Of a DNA stretch of 28,599 nucleotides, positions 1 through 7,517 are shown one piece after another. This stretch comes from an uncultured Clostridia bacterium. Its GTDB lineage: Bacteria; Bacillota; Clostridia; Oscillospirales; Oscillospiraceae. Positions within the stretch are counted from its first letter, which is position 1; every line of letters begins with the position of its first letter. The notes beneath the pieces were generated by a model. It worked only from the letters and a program-made list of their open reading frames with translations, had not been told where the DNA came from and did not search any database. The position numbers and the translations under genes are program-made. Where the stretch lies: positions 1 through 28,599 of the forward strand of contig CALCRH010000049.1 in NCBI GenBank assembly GCA_937894515.1, read 5' to 3'.

Positions 1-3
1 GGA

Positions 4-906
4 TCAGAAATTCTTGATGATCTCCACGACTTCGCCGCCGATGCGCTTCTGCGCTTCGTTTGTGGCTGCGCCGATGTGGGGAGTGCAGGACACAGCGGGG
101 TGGGAGTACAGCGCCTTGTTGGCGGTGGGTTCGTCTGCCCACACGTCCAGACCGGCGGCGCGGACCTTGCCGCTGTTCAGAGCGTCCAGCAAAGCCTGCT
201 CGTCGATGTTGGCGCCGCGGCTGGTGTTGACGATGATCACACCGTCCTTCATCTTGGCGATGGTCTCGGCGGTGATCACGGGGCCGTCCATGGCGGGGGC
301 GTTCAGGCTGATGAAATCTGCCTTGGCGAAGATCTCGTCCAGATCCACGTACTTGCAGCCGGTGGCGGCTTCCACATCAGCGTGGCGGTGGCGGCTGTAT
401 ACGATGACATCCATGCCGATAGCCTTGGCCATCACGCCCAGGTGCTGACCGATGCGGCCGAAGCCGATGATGCCCAGGGTCTTGCCCTGCAGCTCGATGC
501 CCTTGCCGTAGGTCTTCTTCTCCCACTTGTCCTCGCGCATGGTGGCGCCGGCAATGGAGATATAGCGGCAGCAGGCGAACATATGAGCCATGGCCATCTC
601 CGCCACGGACTGAGAGGAGGCGTTGGGGGTATTGCGGACGGTCATGCCGCATGCCTCGGCGTGCTTCACATCAATGTTGTCCACACCGACACCGCCGCGG
701 ATGATGAGCTTCAATTTGCCCTCCTTGGCCTCGTCAATGTGGTTGGCGCGGACCTTGGTCTTGCTGCGAACCACACAGGCGTCAAAATCCTTCAGGGCTT
801 TGCCCAGCTCTTCGGGTTCATAGAACTGCTCCACTACGTCATGACCCATCTCACGGAGCTGGGCGATGGCGGATTTATCCATACCGTCAGTAATCAGAAT
901 ACGCAT
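4..906 (-). CDS. serA: D-3-phosphoglycerate dehydrogenase, short form
   Basis: Likely catalyses the first step of serine synthesis: NAD-dependent oxidation of 3-phosphoglycerate to 3-phosphohydroxypyruvate in the cytoplasm. The 300-residue protein has the D-2-hydroxyacid dehydrogenase layout. The substrate loop reads RGGVGVDNID, the Rossmann motif is GFGRIGQ, the catalytic arginine lies in NTSRGANIDEQAL, the acidic partner in DVWADEP and the catalytic histidine in TPHIGAAT. It ends right after the catalytic core, so the ACT or ASB regulatory domains of longer SerA proteins are absent. The ATG has a good ribosome site, AAGGAGAG seven bases upstream. It lies 72 bp downstream of serC on the same strand, which supports the phosphoglycerate assignment over another hydroxyacid dehydrogenase. 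The spacer carries a GC-rich hairpin (948-969). Confidence 0.9.
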   Translation of the reverse strand: MRILITDGMDKSAIAQLREMGHDVVEQFYEPEELGKALKDFDACVVRSKTKVRANHIDEAKEGKLKLIIRGGVGVDNIDVKHAEACGMTVRNTPNASSQSVAEMAMAHMFACCRYISIAGATMREDKWEKKTYGKGIELQGKTLGIIGFGRIGQHLGVMAKAIGMDVIVYSRHRHADVEAATGCKYVDLDEIFAKADFISLNAPAMDGPVITAETIAKMKDGVIIVNTSRGANIDEQALLDALNSGKVRAAGLDVWADEPTANKALYSHPAVSCTPHIGAATNEAQKRIGGEVVEIIKNF

Positions 907-947
907 GGTAATACTCTCCTTACATTATACAAAATGTTGTCGAATTT

Positions 948-973
948 GGGCGGCCACACAGGGCCGCCCCTAC
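948..973 (-). repeat. Short GC-rich hairpin repeat with CCCCTAC tail
   Basis: GGGCGGCC (948-955) pairs perfectly with GGCCGCCC (962-969) around a 6-base loop, followed by CTACGA. The same design recurs at 15001-15028 and 17666-17790. It sits between serC and serA, where it could attenuate transcription or protect the upstream mRNA end. That role is inference. Confidence 0.6.
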
Positions 974-978
974 GATTC

Positions 979-2064
979 TCAGTGCTTGGCCTCGAAGTCC
1001 TTGAGGAACTCCACCAGAGCCTCTACACCCTCCTTGGGCATGGCGTTGTAGATGCTGGCGCGCAGACCGCCAACACTCTTGTGGCCCTTGAGGTTATCGA
1101 AACCGGCGGCCTTGGAGGCGGCGACCACTTCGGCGTCCATCTCAGCGGTGGGGGTGACAAAGGGGACATTCATCAGACTGCGGTCTTCGGGAACCACAGC
1201 ACCCTTGAACAGCTTGGAGCTGTCCAGGAAGTCATACAGCACCTTGGCCTTGGCCTCGTTGCGCTTTGCCATCTCTTCAAGACCGCCCATGTTCAGCAGG
1301 TACTTGAATACCTTGCCGCAGCAGTAGATGGCCCAGCAGTTGGGGGTGTTGTACATGGAGTCGTTGTCGGCATGGGTCTTGTAGCTCATGTAGACAGGAG
1401 CCTTGGGATCCAGATCCTCACGCAGCAGATCCTCGCGGACGATGACCACAGCCATACCGGCGGGCCCCACGTTCTTCTGCACGCCTGCCCAGATCAGACC
1501 GTAATCGCTGACATTGCAGGGACGGCTGAGGAACATGGAGGACTGGTCAGCCACCAGAATGTGACCCTTGGTGTTGGGCAGCTTATTCCATGTGGTACCG
1601 TTGATGGTCTCGTTCTCACAGATGTAGACATAATCGGCATCGGCGGGAATGTCCAGATCAGAGCAGTCGGGGATATAGGAGAAGTTCTTATCCTTGGAGG
1701 AGGCGGCGACGATGACCTCACCGTACTTCTTGGCCTCGGCAATGGCCTTTTTGGACCATGCACCGGTCTCGATATAGACAGCCTTGCCGTTTTTCATCAG
1801 GTTCATGGGGAGCATGGCAAACTGCACGGTGCCGCCGCCCTGAACGAACAGAACCTTGTAGTTATCGGGAATGTTCATCAGCTTGCGAAGGTCGGCCTCG
1901 GCTTCGGCGGCAATCTGCTGGAACACCTTGGAGCGGTGGCTCATTTCCATGACGCACATGCCGCTGCCGCGGTAGTTCATCATCTCATCGCGGATCTCCT
2001 CCAGAACGGGTTCCGGCATCATGGCGGGACCGGCGGAGAAGTTAAAAGAACGATCGTACTTCAT
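979..2064 (-). CDS. serC: Phosphoserine aminotransferase
   Basis: PLP enzyme of serine synthesis that transaminates 3-phosphohydroxypyruvate with glutamate to O-phosphoserine. The 361-residue length matches the family. The N-terminus (FNFSAGPAMMPEPVLE) is the typical SerC opening, the phosphate/PLP region is VQGGGTVQFAMLPMNL, and the Schiff-base lysine lies in WAGVQKNVGPAG. The C-terminus GLRASIYNAMPKEGVEAL is also characteristic. The ATG is preceded by AGGAGG with 8 bases of spacing. It is the first gene of a serC-serA pair and has a strong promoter at 2128-2156. No serB-like phosphatase is visible in the window. Confidence 0.95.
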   Translation of the reverse strand: MKYDRSFNFSAGPAMMPEPVLEEIRDEMMNYRGSGMCVMEMSHRSKVFQQIAAEAEADLRKLMNIPDNYKVLFVQGGGTVQFAMLPMNLMKNGKAVYIETGAWSKKAIAEAKKYGEVIVAASSKDKNFSYIPDCSDLDIPADADYVYICENETINGTTWNKLPNTKGHILVADQSSMFLSRPCNVSDYGLIWAGVQKNVGPAGMAVVIVREDLLREDLDPKAPVYMSYKTHADNDSMYNTPNCWAIYCCGKVFKYLLNMGGLEEMAKRNEAKAKVLYDFLDSSKLFKGAVVPEDRSLMNVPFVTPTAEMDAEVVAASKAAGFDNLKGHKSVGGLRASIYNAMPKEGVEALVEFLKDFEAKH

Positions 2065-2127
2065 AGTATTTTCCTCCTGTTATTAAATGATTGTCCATTT
2101 GTTCCCAGTTTGATATGCTATGCGTAT

Positions 2128-2156
2128 AGTATAAGTCATCTGATTGGGATAATCAA
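2128..2156 (-). promoter_or_regulatory. Sigma-A-type promoter of serC-serA
   Basis: On the minus strand TTGATT (2156-2151) and TATACT (2133-2128) are separated by 17 bases. This lies 64 bp upstream of the serC ATG. No riboswitch-like or T-box structure was recognised in the short leader. Confidence 0.65.
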
Positions 2157-2212
2157 GATAGTTATTGAAAATTTGTTAGATAAGCTAAAAAAAATTGAGG
2201 TTATTGGTCGGA

Positions 2213-2241
2213 TTGACAGAAATGGACAAAAATGATATAAC
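2213..2241 (+). promoter_or_regulatory. Strong promoter of the CLC gene
   Basis: TTGACA (2213-2218), a 17-base spacer, then TATAAC (2236-2241) preceded by an extended -10 TG. Transcription would start near 2248, only about 24 bases before the ATG. That leaves no room for a leader riboswitch. Confidence 0.7.
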
Positions 2242-2271
2242 AGGTCACATGAAAGGCAAAGAGGTGAGTCG

Positions 2272-3519
2272 ATGGAACGCATGGTAGAGAGACTGAAGCA
2301 TATGAATCTCTATGCCCGCGTGCTGATTAAGTGGATCGCTGTAGGCAGTATGATCGGCGCCATCGGCGGCGTCATCGGCTCGCTGTTCCACATCGGTGTC
2401 CACTATGCCACCCTTTTGCGGCAGACACATCCGTGGATTTTATACCTGCTGCCGATAGGCGGTTTGCTGATCGTGGGAATCTATAAGTTGTGTCGGTTAG
2501 AGGGAAAGGGCACGAATGCGGTGATCGAGTCGGTGCATTTCGGCAAGGATGTGCCGATTTTGCTGGTACCGGCCATCTTTCTCTCTACGGTGATCACCCA
2601 TCTTTGCGGCGGCAGTGCCGGCCGTGAAGGTGCGGCGCTGCAAATCGGCGGCGGCATCGGCTACCAGCTGGGGCGGGCGATGTTCCTGGGGGAAAAAGAC
2701 CTGCCTCTGGCTACTTTATGCGGCATGGCAGGCGTGTTTTCCGCGCTGTTTGGCACTCCGTTGGCAGCAACGATATTTGCCCTGGAGGTCATCTCGGTCG
2801 GCGTACTGTATTATGCAGGACTGGTGCCCTGTATCACAGCGTCTATGGTGGCCTACCTGGTCAGCCGTGCCATGGGGGTGGAACCCACGCGCTTTACCGT
2901 GGCGATGCCGGCAGTAAATGCCTGGACCATGGTGCTGGTGGCTGTGCTGGCGATTTTGTGTGCGATAGTGAGTATCCTGTTCTGTCAGGGGCTGCACTGG
3001 GCAGACCGCTACGCGGAGAAGCTTTTGAAAAACGGCTTTTTACGTGCCGCTATCGGCGGCGGTATCATTATCGGTCTGACACTCCTGTTGGGAACAGACT
3101 ATAACGGAGCCGGCATGGATCTTGTGGAACTGGCGATGGCAGGTCAGGCGAAACCCTGGGCATGGGTTTTGAAGCTGGTGTTTACGGCTATTACCATCGG
3201 CTGCGGCTTTAAAGGCGGCGAGGTGGTGCCGTCCTTCTTCATCGGGGCGACTTTTGGCTGTGTGGCGGCAAATCTTTTGAGTCTGCCGGCGGGTTTTGGT
3301 GCGGCGATCGGCTTGATCGCGGTGTTCTGCGGCGCGGTGAACTGTCCCATTGCCTCAGTGATCCTAAGCGTGGAGCTGTTTGGTGCAGAGGGAATGCTCT
3401 ATTTCGCCATGGCCTGTGCCATCAGCTATCTGCTGTCCGGCTATCGCGGATTGTACAGCAGCCAGACGATTCTCTATTCCAAGCTGCGGGCGGAATTTAT
3501 CAATGTGCATACCAAGTAA
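2272..3519 (+). CDS. CLC-family anion/proton antiporter, CLC-F-like (probable fluoride exporter)
   Basis: Polytopic membrane protein of 415 residues in the CLC family. The gating glutamate is E119 in GREG (117-120), and a second conserved acid is E172 in FALEVISVG. The third anion-pathway segment reads GFKGGEVVPSFFIGA (about 312-326). A GEV-P reading in place of the classical GxFxP is the pattern I recall for the CLC-F clade, which exports fluoride in exchange for protons. The first filter segment, GKGTNAVIES (78-87), also departs from the chloride-type GSGIP. No C-terminal CBS domains are present. The start has GAGGTGA 4 bases upstream and its own promoter at 2213-2241. CLC-type is sure; fluoride specificity is inference. 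Confidence 0.85.
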   Translation: MERMVERLKHMNLYARVLIKWIAVGSMIGAIGGVIGSLFHIGVHYATLLRQTHPWILYLLPIGGLLIVGIYKLCRLEGKGTNAVIESVHFGKDVPILLVPAIFLSTVITHLCGGSAGREGAALQIGGGIGYQLGRAMFLGEKDLPLATLCGMAGVFSALFGTPLAATIFALEVISVGVLYYAGLVPCITASMVAYLVSRAMGVEPTRFTVAMPAVNAWTMVLVAVLAILCAIVSILFCQGLHWADRYAEKLLKNGFLRAAIGGGIIIGLTLLLGTDYNGAGMDLVELAMAGQAKPWAWVLKLVFTAITIGCGFKGGEVVPSFFIGATFGCVAANLLSLPAGFGAAIGLIAVFCGAVNCPIASVILSVELFGAEGMLYFAMACAISYLLSGYRGLYSSQTILYSKLRAEFINVHTK

Positions 3520-3538
3520 AATTTTCTTCGTTTGGCCC

Positions 3539-3568
3539 TTGACAATGGAGGGAGGGATATTGTATAAT
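3539..3568 (+). promoter_or_regulatory. Consensus promoter of tRNA-Cys
   Basis: TTGACA (3539-3544) and TATAAT (3563-3568), both perfect consensus hexamers with an 18-base spacer. They lie 34 bp before the tRNA and 20 bp after the CLC stop codon. Confidence 0.8.
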
Positions 3569-3601
3569 GTCTCTCGGACATTGTGTCCGGCAAACGAATT
3601 T

Positions 3602-3676
3602 GGTGACATAGCCAAGTGGTAAGGCAAAGGTCTGCAAAACCTTCATTCCCCGGTTCAAATCCGGGTGTCACCTCCA
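3602..3676 (+). tRNA. tRNA-Cys (anticodon GCA)
   Basis: A complete cloverleaf can be drawn. The acceptor stem is GGTGACA (3602-3608) with TGTCACC (3666-3672), and the D stem is GCC/GGC. The anticodon stem AAGGT/ACCTT holds the loop CTGCAAA, with anticodon GCA at 3634-3636. The T arm carries GGTTCAAAT. The discriminator base is U (3673), the hallmark of cysteine tRNAs, and CCA is encoded (3674-3676). Confidence 0.97.
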
Positions 3677-3681
3677 AAGAA

Positions 3682-3720
3682 AAACCCTGTAACTTAGGCG
3701 GTTACAGGGTTTCTTTTTCT
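3682..3720 (+). terminator. Intrinsic terminator of tRNA-Cys
   Basis: A perfect 12-bp stem AAACCCTGTAAC (3682-3693) with GTTACAGGGTTT (3701-3712), a 7-base loop and a T-rich tail. Confidence 0.9.
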
Positions 3721-3754
3721 GCACACTTTTTCAAAAAAGGCTATGACAATTCAC

Positions 3755-3783
3755 TTGCATTTTTCTCCGAAATATGGCATACT
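3755..3783 (+). promoter_or_regulatory. Probable promoter of the DUF1292 gene
   Basis: TTGCAT (3755-3760), 17 bases, CATACT (3778-3783). It sits just upstream of the AAGGAGG ribosome site (3801-3807). The -10 is imperfect. Confidence 0.45.
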
Positions 3784-3813
3784 AACGGCAAAGATTTTAT
3801 AAGGAGGCATACG

Positions 3814-4107
3814 ATGAGCGAAGATTTCGGCCCGAATTTTATCACATTAACCGATGAAGACGGCAAAGAGTTCACTTTAGAATATATTGATGCGCTGGAG
3901 CATAACGGCACAACATACATGGCATTCTTTCCCGCGGTTGACGAGGATGCCGATGAACAGTCCGAAGACTACGGTCTGGTCATTTTGAAATCCATTGTGG
4001 AAAACGGCGAGGAGCTGCTCTCTACCCTGGATGACGAAGCGGAACTCGATGAGGTCTATGATCTATTCATGGAACAGATCATGGATGATGAGGAAGAAAA
4101 TTCTTGA
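3814..4107 (+). CDS. DUF1292 family acidic protein
   Basis: Small, very acidic cytoplasmic protein of 97 residues. It matches the Firmicutes DUF1292 pattern: an N-terminal beta-rich half (NFITLTDEDGKEFTLEYIDALEHNGTTYMAFFPA), then VILKSIVENGEELLSTLDDEAELDEVYDLFMEQI and an acidic tail. Family members are often linked to genes of the YrzL/RuvX group, but none is next to this one, and their function is unknown. The ATG at 3814 was chosen for its AAGGAGG site with 6-base spacing; upstream in-frame sequence runs into the tRNA and its terminator. It appears monocistronic, with its own promoter and a palindrome downstream (4157-4186). Confidence 0.88.
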   Translation: MSEDFGPNFITLTDEDGKEFTLEYIDALEHNGTTYMAFFPAVDEDADEQSEDYGLVILKSIVENGEELLSTLDDEAELDEVYDLFMEQIMDDEEENS

Positions 4108-4156
4108 TGCAAATTTCTGCTTTCCCCTTTTATTTTCTTCCCATTTCTGTTACACT

Positions 4157-4186
4157 AAAGGCAGGTACGGTACCGTACCTGCCTTT
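4157..4186. repeat. 30-bp perfect palindrome between DUF1292 gene and 6S-like RNA
   Basis: A fully self-complementary stretch centred on GGTACC (4169-4174), with arms AAAGGCAGGTACGG and TACCGTACCTGCCTTT. It may terminate the DUF1292 transcript, although the T-run is only three bases. Its AAAGGCAG (4157-4164) is also complementary to CTGCCTTT (4371-4378) behind the RNA that follows. Confidence 0.7.
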
Positions 4187-4381
4187 GCGGTGCATATAAG
4201 CCTTTTTTATCCTCACATTTGGTTATAGGGGATGTCGGATCAGTATGTGGTTTGCAGGCCTCCCGACTGCCGTTTGCGGTTGGACGTTGGAAGCAATAAA
4301 GCACGCTGGAGACAACCCACCTGCTGAGTCGGTGCAGGTTATAACTTGGCTTGTATGCACCGCAATTTCTCTGCCTTTTTT
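4186..4381 (+). ncRNA. ssrS: Candidate 6S RNA
   Basis: No protein fits this stretch. It has a long closing stem: TGCGGTGCATATAAGCC (4186-4202) pairs with GGCTTGTATGCACCGCA (4348-4364), 17 pairs including one G-U. Inside are an apical hairpin (4263-4270 with 4276-4283, loop CGTTT) and a 3' side hairpin ACCTGC/GCAGGT (4319-4324, 4334-4339) followed by TTATAAC. Between them lie largely unpaired flanks. One rod about 180 nt long with a central bubble and a 3'-side small hairpin is the 6S layout; 6S RNA binds sigma-70/A RNA polymerase. CTGCCTTTTTT (4371-4381) would be the exit. The exact 5' end is unclear; TACACT (4151-4156) could be a -10 giving a longer start. The call rests on structure, not on a covariance search. 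Confidence 0.6.
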
Positions 4382-4420
4382 GCCCAGAACTTCCAAATTG
4401 TGAACTTTCCGTTTTCCCTC

Positions 4421-4449
4421 TTGCGGAATGATAAAAGATTTAGTATAAT
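4421..4449 (+). promoter_or_regulatory. Promoter of the foldase gene
   Basis: TTGCGG (4421-4426), 17 bases, TATAAT (4444-4449). The predicted start near 4457 gives a leader of about 55 bases, including the hairpin at 4473-4486. Confidence 0.7.
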
Positions 4450-4471
4450 AAACCGGTAATTTTATTAGAAA

Positions 4472-4494
4472 GGGCGCTTATGCGCCTGTTTTTT
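4472..4494 (+). terminator. Leader hairpin with T-run (possible attenuator)
   Basis: GGCGC (4473-4477), loop TTAT, GCGCC (4482-4486), then TG and six T (4489-4494). It lies between the promoter and the foldase ribosome site, so any termination here would attenuate the gene. The stem is short. Confidence 0.4.
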
Positions 4495-4510
4495 GAGAGG
4501 ATTGAAAGAA

Positions 4511-6082
4511 ATGAGTGCATCCAGAGAAAAGAAAAATCGTCAGGATCTGACCCAGCAGGAGGGTTATGTTGACGCCAAGGCACAGCGTGCCGCCGAGGAA
4601 AGACGATCCCAGCGTAAAAGCAGCATTCTGTACATCGCTGTTGCAGTTGTATTTGTTATCGTTGCTGTCATCCTGGGAATCTCCAAATCCGGTATTCTGC
4701 AGAAAAACGCCACCGCTTTGACCGTTGACGGGAAAAACTTCACCCCTGCTGAGCTGGATTATTACTATTATTCCGCTTATAGCGAGATCCGTAACTCCAA
4801 TTATGCAAGCTACTTTGGTCTGGACACCAATGTTTCTCTGGACAAGCAGCCCATCAGCGATATGGCAAAGACCCTTCTGCAGATCGACTCTGCCGAGGAT
4901 ATCACCTGGGATGCTTACTTCAAGGACGTGGCAAAGGACAATCTGACCCAGGCTTATCGTCTATCCTGCCTGGCATTGGATAACGGCTATACTGCCGCAT
5001 CTGTTCAGGATGAGCTGGATAGCACTCTGGCTTCTCTTGACAGCTATGCCGCACAAAACGGCTATTCCACCAAAGCATACCTTAAGATGATCTACGGTTC
5101 CAATATGACCGAGAACAGCTTCAAGGGTACCCTGACCATGCTCCTCCTGGCAGACGCCTATCAGCAAGATCAGATTGCGTCCTTTACCTATACCGATGCC
5201 GAGCTGGAAGCTTATTATCAGAGTGATAAGGCCTGCTTCGATTTTGCCGATTACGAGTACATCTATTTCAACGGTACCGCTGCGGCAACTACCGATGCTG
5301 ACGGCAACACCGTTGAACCCACCGAGGCCGAATCTGCCGCCGCTTTGGAAGCAGCAAAGGCCGCAGCAGCCGATGCCGCTGTCCGCTATGCCGCCGGCGA
5401 ATCTCTGGAAGACATCGCCGCCGATTATGCAGATATCGCCAACTATGTTCACTCTGCCGAGGCCAGCAATGCCGGCACCGATGTGACCAACTGGGTATTT
5501 GATGATGCCCGTATTGCCGGTGATACCACCACTTTGTCCGTCAATAACACCCAGTACTTTGTCCTGTTCCACAGCAGCGGCCGTCCGGAATACCACGCGG
5601 CAAACGTCCGCCATATTCTCTTTAATGCAGATACCTCTGCTTTGGATGCCGCCTCTGCCACCTATGATGCAGACGTGGCAGCTGTCTGGGAGGCAACCCG
5701 AGCCAAGGCTCAGGATGCGCTGACCCAGTGGCAGTCCGGCGCCAAGACCGCTGACAGCTTTGCCGAACTGGCCAACCAGCTGAGCGAAGACCCCGGCTCC
5801 AACACCACCGGCGGCCTGTATTCCGGTATTACCAAGGGCAGCAATTATGTGGATTCTTTCAAGAACTGGTGCTTTGAGGACGGTCGTCAGGTGGGCGATG
5901 CCGGCATCATCGAAAGTACCTATGGCTGCCACGTCATGTACCTTGACAGTTTCTCCGATATGCCCTATTGGAAAGAGCTGGTAAAGTCCGAGCTGATGAA
6001 TGCGGATTATCAGGCATTGCTGGAATCTGTTGTTGCCGATGCTGTGGTAGAAGAAGGCAGCGGCATGAAGTATGTCGGCTAA
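4511..6082 (+). CDS. Membrane-anchored parvulin-type foldase (PrsA/SurA-like peptidyl-prolyl isomerase)
   Basis: Extracytoplasmic protein-folding factor of 523 residues. A charged cytosolic N-terminus (about 1-36, rich in K/R/E) precedes one membrane segment (about 38-57, ILYIAVAVVFVIVAVILG). The long outer region has a SurA_N-like helical part and then a PpiC/parvulin domain at about 360-485. Signature pieces there are NVRHILF, ELANQLSEDPGSN, GGLYSGI and YGCHVMYLDSF. No lipobox is present, so it is anchored by the membrane helix rather than lipid-modified as classical PrsA is. An alanine/glutamate-rich stretch (about 270-310) looks like a helical linker. The ATG at 4511 follows GAGAGG (4495-4500). 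It has its own promoter and ends at a clear terminator. Confidence 0.85.
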   Translation: MSASREKKNRQDLTQQEGYVDAKAQRAAEERRSQRKSSILYIAVAVVFVIVAVILGISKSGILQKNATALTVDGKNFTPAELDYYYYSAYSEIRNSNYASYFGLDTNVSLDKQPISDMAKTLLQIDSAEDITWDAYFKDVAKDNLTQAYRLSCLALDNGYTAASVQDELDSTLASLDSYAAQNGYSTKAYLKMIYGSNMTENSFKGTLTMLLLADAYQQDQIASFTYTDAELEAYYQSDKACFDFADYEYIYFNGTAAATTDADGNTVEPTEAESAAALEAAKAAAADAAVRYAAGESLEDIAADYADIANYVHSAEASNAGTDVTNWVFDDARIAGDTTTLSVNNTQYFVLFHSSGRPEYHAANVRHILFNADTSALDAASATYDADVAAVWEATRAKAQDALTQWQSGAKTADSFAELANQLSEDPGSNTTGGLYSGITKGSNYVDSFKNWCFEDGRQVGDAGIIESTYGCHVMYLDSFSDMPYWKELVKSELMNADYQALLESVVADAVVEEGSGMKYVG

Positions 6083-6099
6083 ATCATAAAACTGAAAAA

Positions 6100-6124
6100 G
6101 ACCGGCGCAAGCCGGTCTTTTTTT
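6100..6124 (+). terminator. Intrinsic terminator after the foldase gene
   Basis: GACCGGC (6100-6106), loop GCAA, GCCGGTC (6111-6117), then seven T. It ends one base before the tcdA ribosome site. Confidence 0.9.
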
Positions 6125-6138
6125 GAAGGAGCAGCACT

Positions 6139-6846
6139 ATGGATGAACAGTATCTTCGCACTGCTATGCTGTTGGGCCATGACGCCGTAGAAAAACTCCG
6201 CCGCTGTCATGTGGCCGTGTTCGGTCTGGGGGGTGTAGGCAGCTATGCCGCCGAAGCCCTGTGCCGTGCCGGTATCGGGGAGCTGACCCTGATCGACAGC
6301 GATACCGTCAGCCTGACCAATCTGAACCGGCAGCTCTATGCCCTGCATTCCACCGTTGGGAAGCCCAAGGCGGAGGTCGCCGCGGCCCGCTGTCTGGACA
6401 TTGACCCCACCATCACCGTCCACCCCATTGTCGGTACCTATGAGGTCTCCCACCGGGAGGATTTCTTTGCCAACTACGACTATATCGTGGATGCCATTGA
6501 TCTGGTCAGCTGCAAGCTGGATCTCATTGAACAGGCCCAGGCACGGGGCATTCCGATTTTATCCGCACTCGGCACAGGCAACAAGCTGGATCCCTCCCTG
6601 CTGGAGATTACGGATATTGCCAAAACCTCCGGTTGCCCGCTGGCCCGTGTCATGCGGAAAGAACTCCGCGCCCGCGGAATCCACCATCTCAAGGTCTGTT
6701 ACAGTCCCGAGGAGGCCCACGAAACTACCCAGTTGGAAGCCCCGCCGCCGGGACGCCGCAGCGTTCCCGCCAGCGTCTCCTGGGTTCCCTCCGCCGCCGG
6801 TCTGCTGATGGCCGGTGCCGTGGTACAGGACTTGATTGCTGAATAA
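6139..6846 (+). CDS. tcdA: tRNA threonylcarbamoyladenosine dehydratase
   Basis: E1-like (ThiF/MoeB/HesA fold) enzyme of 235 residues. TcdA uses ATP to cyclise t6A37 of ANN-decoding tRNAs to ct6A. The nucleotide-binding segment VFGLGGVGSYAAEALCRAGI (about 31-50) and LIDSDTVSLTNLNRQ (about 54-68) are diagnostic. ALGTGNKLDP, TSGCPLARVMRKELR and the C-terminal SWVPSAAGLLMAG fit the TcdA/YgdL subgroup better than ThiF or MoeB. It lacks the CxxC zinc pairs of MoeB. Its ATG is preceded by GAAGGAG (6125-6131), immediately behind the foldase terminator. Expression may therefore depend on readthrough unless a promoter lies inside the foldase gene. Confidence 0.9.
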   Translation: MDEQYLRTAMLLGHDAVEKLRRCHVAVFGLGGVGSYAAEALCRAGIGELTLIDSDTVSLTNLNRQLYALHSTVGKPKAEVAAARCLDIDPTITVHPIVGTYEVSHREDFFANYDYIVDAIDLVSCKLDLIEQAQARGIPILSALGTGNKLDPSLLEITDIAKTSGCPLARVMRKELRARGIHHLKVCYSPEEAHETTQLEAPPPGRRSVPASVSWVPSAAGLLMAGAVVQDLIAE

Positions 6847-6877
6847 AAAAGAATGACCCGACAGGGTCATTCTTTTT
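6845..6877. terminator. Bidirectional terminator between tcdA and the PAP2 gene
   Basis: GAATGACCC (6851-6859), loop GACA, GGGTCATTC (6864-6872), flanked by A6 and T5, so it works in both directions for two convergent genes. Confidence 0.92.
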
Positions 6878-7517
6878 ATTCCTCTGTTACGCCTCTGTAC
6901 AGTTCCACCAGCGCCAGAGCCAGCAGCATACCGCCCAGAATATCCGTTGCCCAGTGCACACCGGCGATCACGCGTCCCATTACCGTGACGATCAGCAGTA
7001 TCACGCAGACACTTTCCGTCCACCGCCGTAGTCTTTTCTTTCCCCGCAGCAACCGCTCAAATTGCAGGGTCGCAGTTAACATAACGCAGACTGATAGTAT
7101 TGTGTGGCTGGACGGATAGGACGATTTCAGGCTGTTGTCCAAAATAACGGGACGATAATTGACCGGGAATTTTTCAAATAGGATATAGCACATCCCCATC
7201 ACGATATATAGGACACCAAGCCACAAAATCTCCCGATCTACCTTCCCAATATTATGACGCTTAAAAAGCTGTACTGCCCCTACCCCGGCAAAGCCAAATC
7301 CAACTGTGACAAACAGCAGACCCAGCCAATCTGTCAATGTATACCACCACAGGTGTACGCCGATCCCCTCATGCACCCAACCGTTGAACACCGCAAACCC
7401 CACAGAAGTCCTCTCCGGTCCGATAGGCTGTACATCCACTATTCTCACCAGCAGTGTAAATGCAATAAAGCACAGCAGCAGAACAGTTCCCAAAATCAAA
7501 TGCTTTTTTCTTTTCAT
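6876..7517 (-). CDS. PAP2-family membrane phosphatase
   Basis: Integral-membrane phosphatase of the type-2 phosphatidic acid phosphatase family, about 213 residues with roughly five or six hydrophobic helices. Typical substrates are lipid phosphates such as undecaprenyl diphosphate. The catalytic motifs are visible: KFPVNYRP (motif 1, one residue shorter than the usual K-x6-RP), YPSSHT (motif 2, PSSH for PSGH) and GRVIAGVHWATD (motif 3, R-x5-H-x3-D). The ATG at 7517 is used here. A TTG two codons upstream (7523) has better spacing from AAAGGAG and is an equally possible start. It follows the XRE gene on the same strand after a hairpin, so it may be expressed separately; TATAAC (7570-7565) could be its -10. 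Confidence 0.88.
   Translation of the reverse strand: MKRKKHLILGTVLLLCFIAFTLLVRIVDVQPIGPERTSVGFAVFNGWVHEGIGVHLWWYTLTDWLGLLFVTVGFGFAGVGAVQLFKRHNIGKVDREILWLGVLYIVMGMCYILFEKFPVNYRPVILDNSLKSSYPSSHTILSVCVMLTATLQFERLLRGKKRLRRWTESVCVILLIVTVMGRVIAGVHWATDILGGMLLALALVELYRGVTEE

Noticed and set aside
76..2235. A 719-codon open frame on the plus strand across serA and serC
   Set aside because: It is antisense to two clear enzymes, its translation is low-complexity Gly/His/Val-rich, and it has no ribosome site. It is a by-product of GC-rich codon use.
2065..2271. Possible fluoride riboswitch upstream of the CLC gene
   Set aside because: No GGNGATGG-type core was found, and the promoter at 2213-2241 leaves a leader of about 24 bases.
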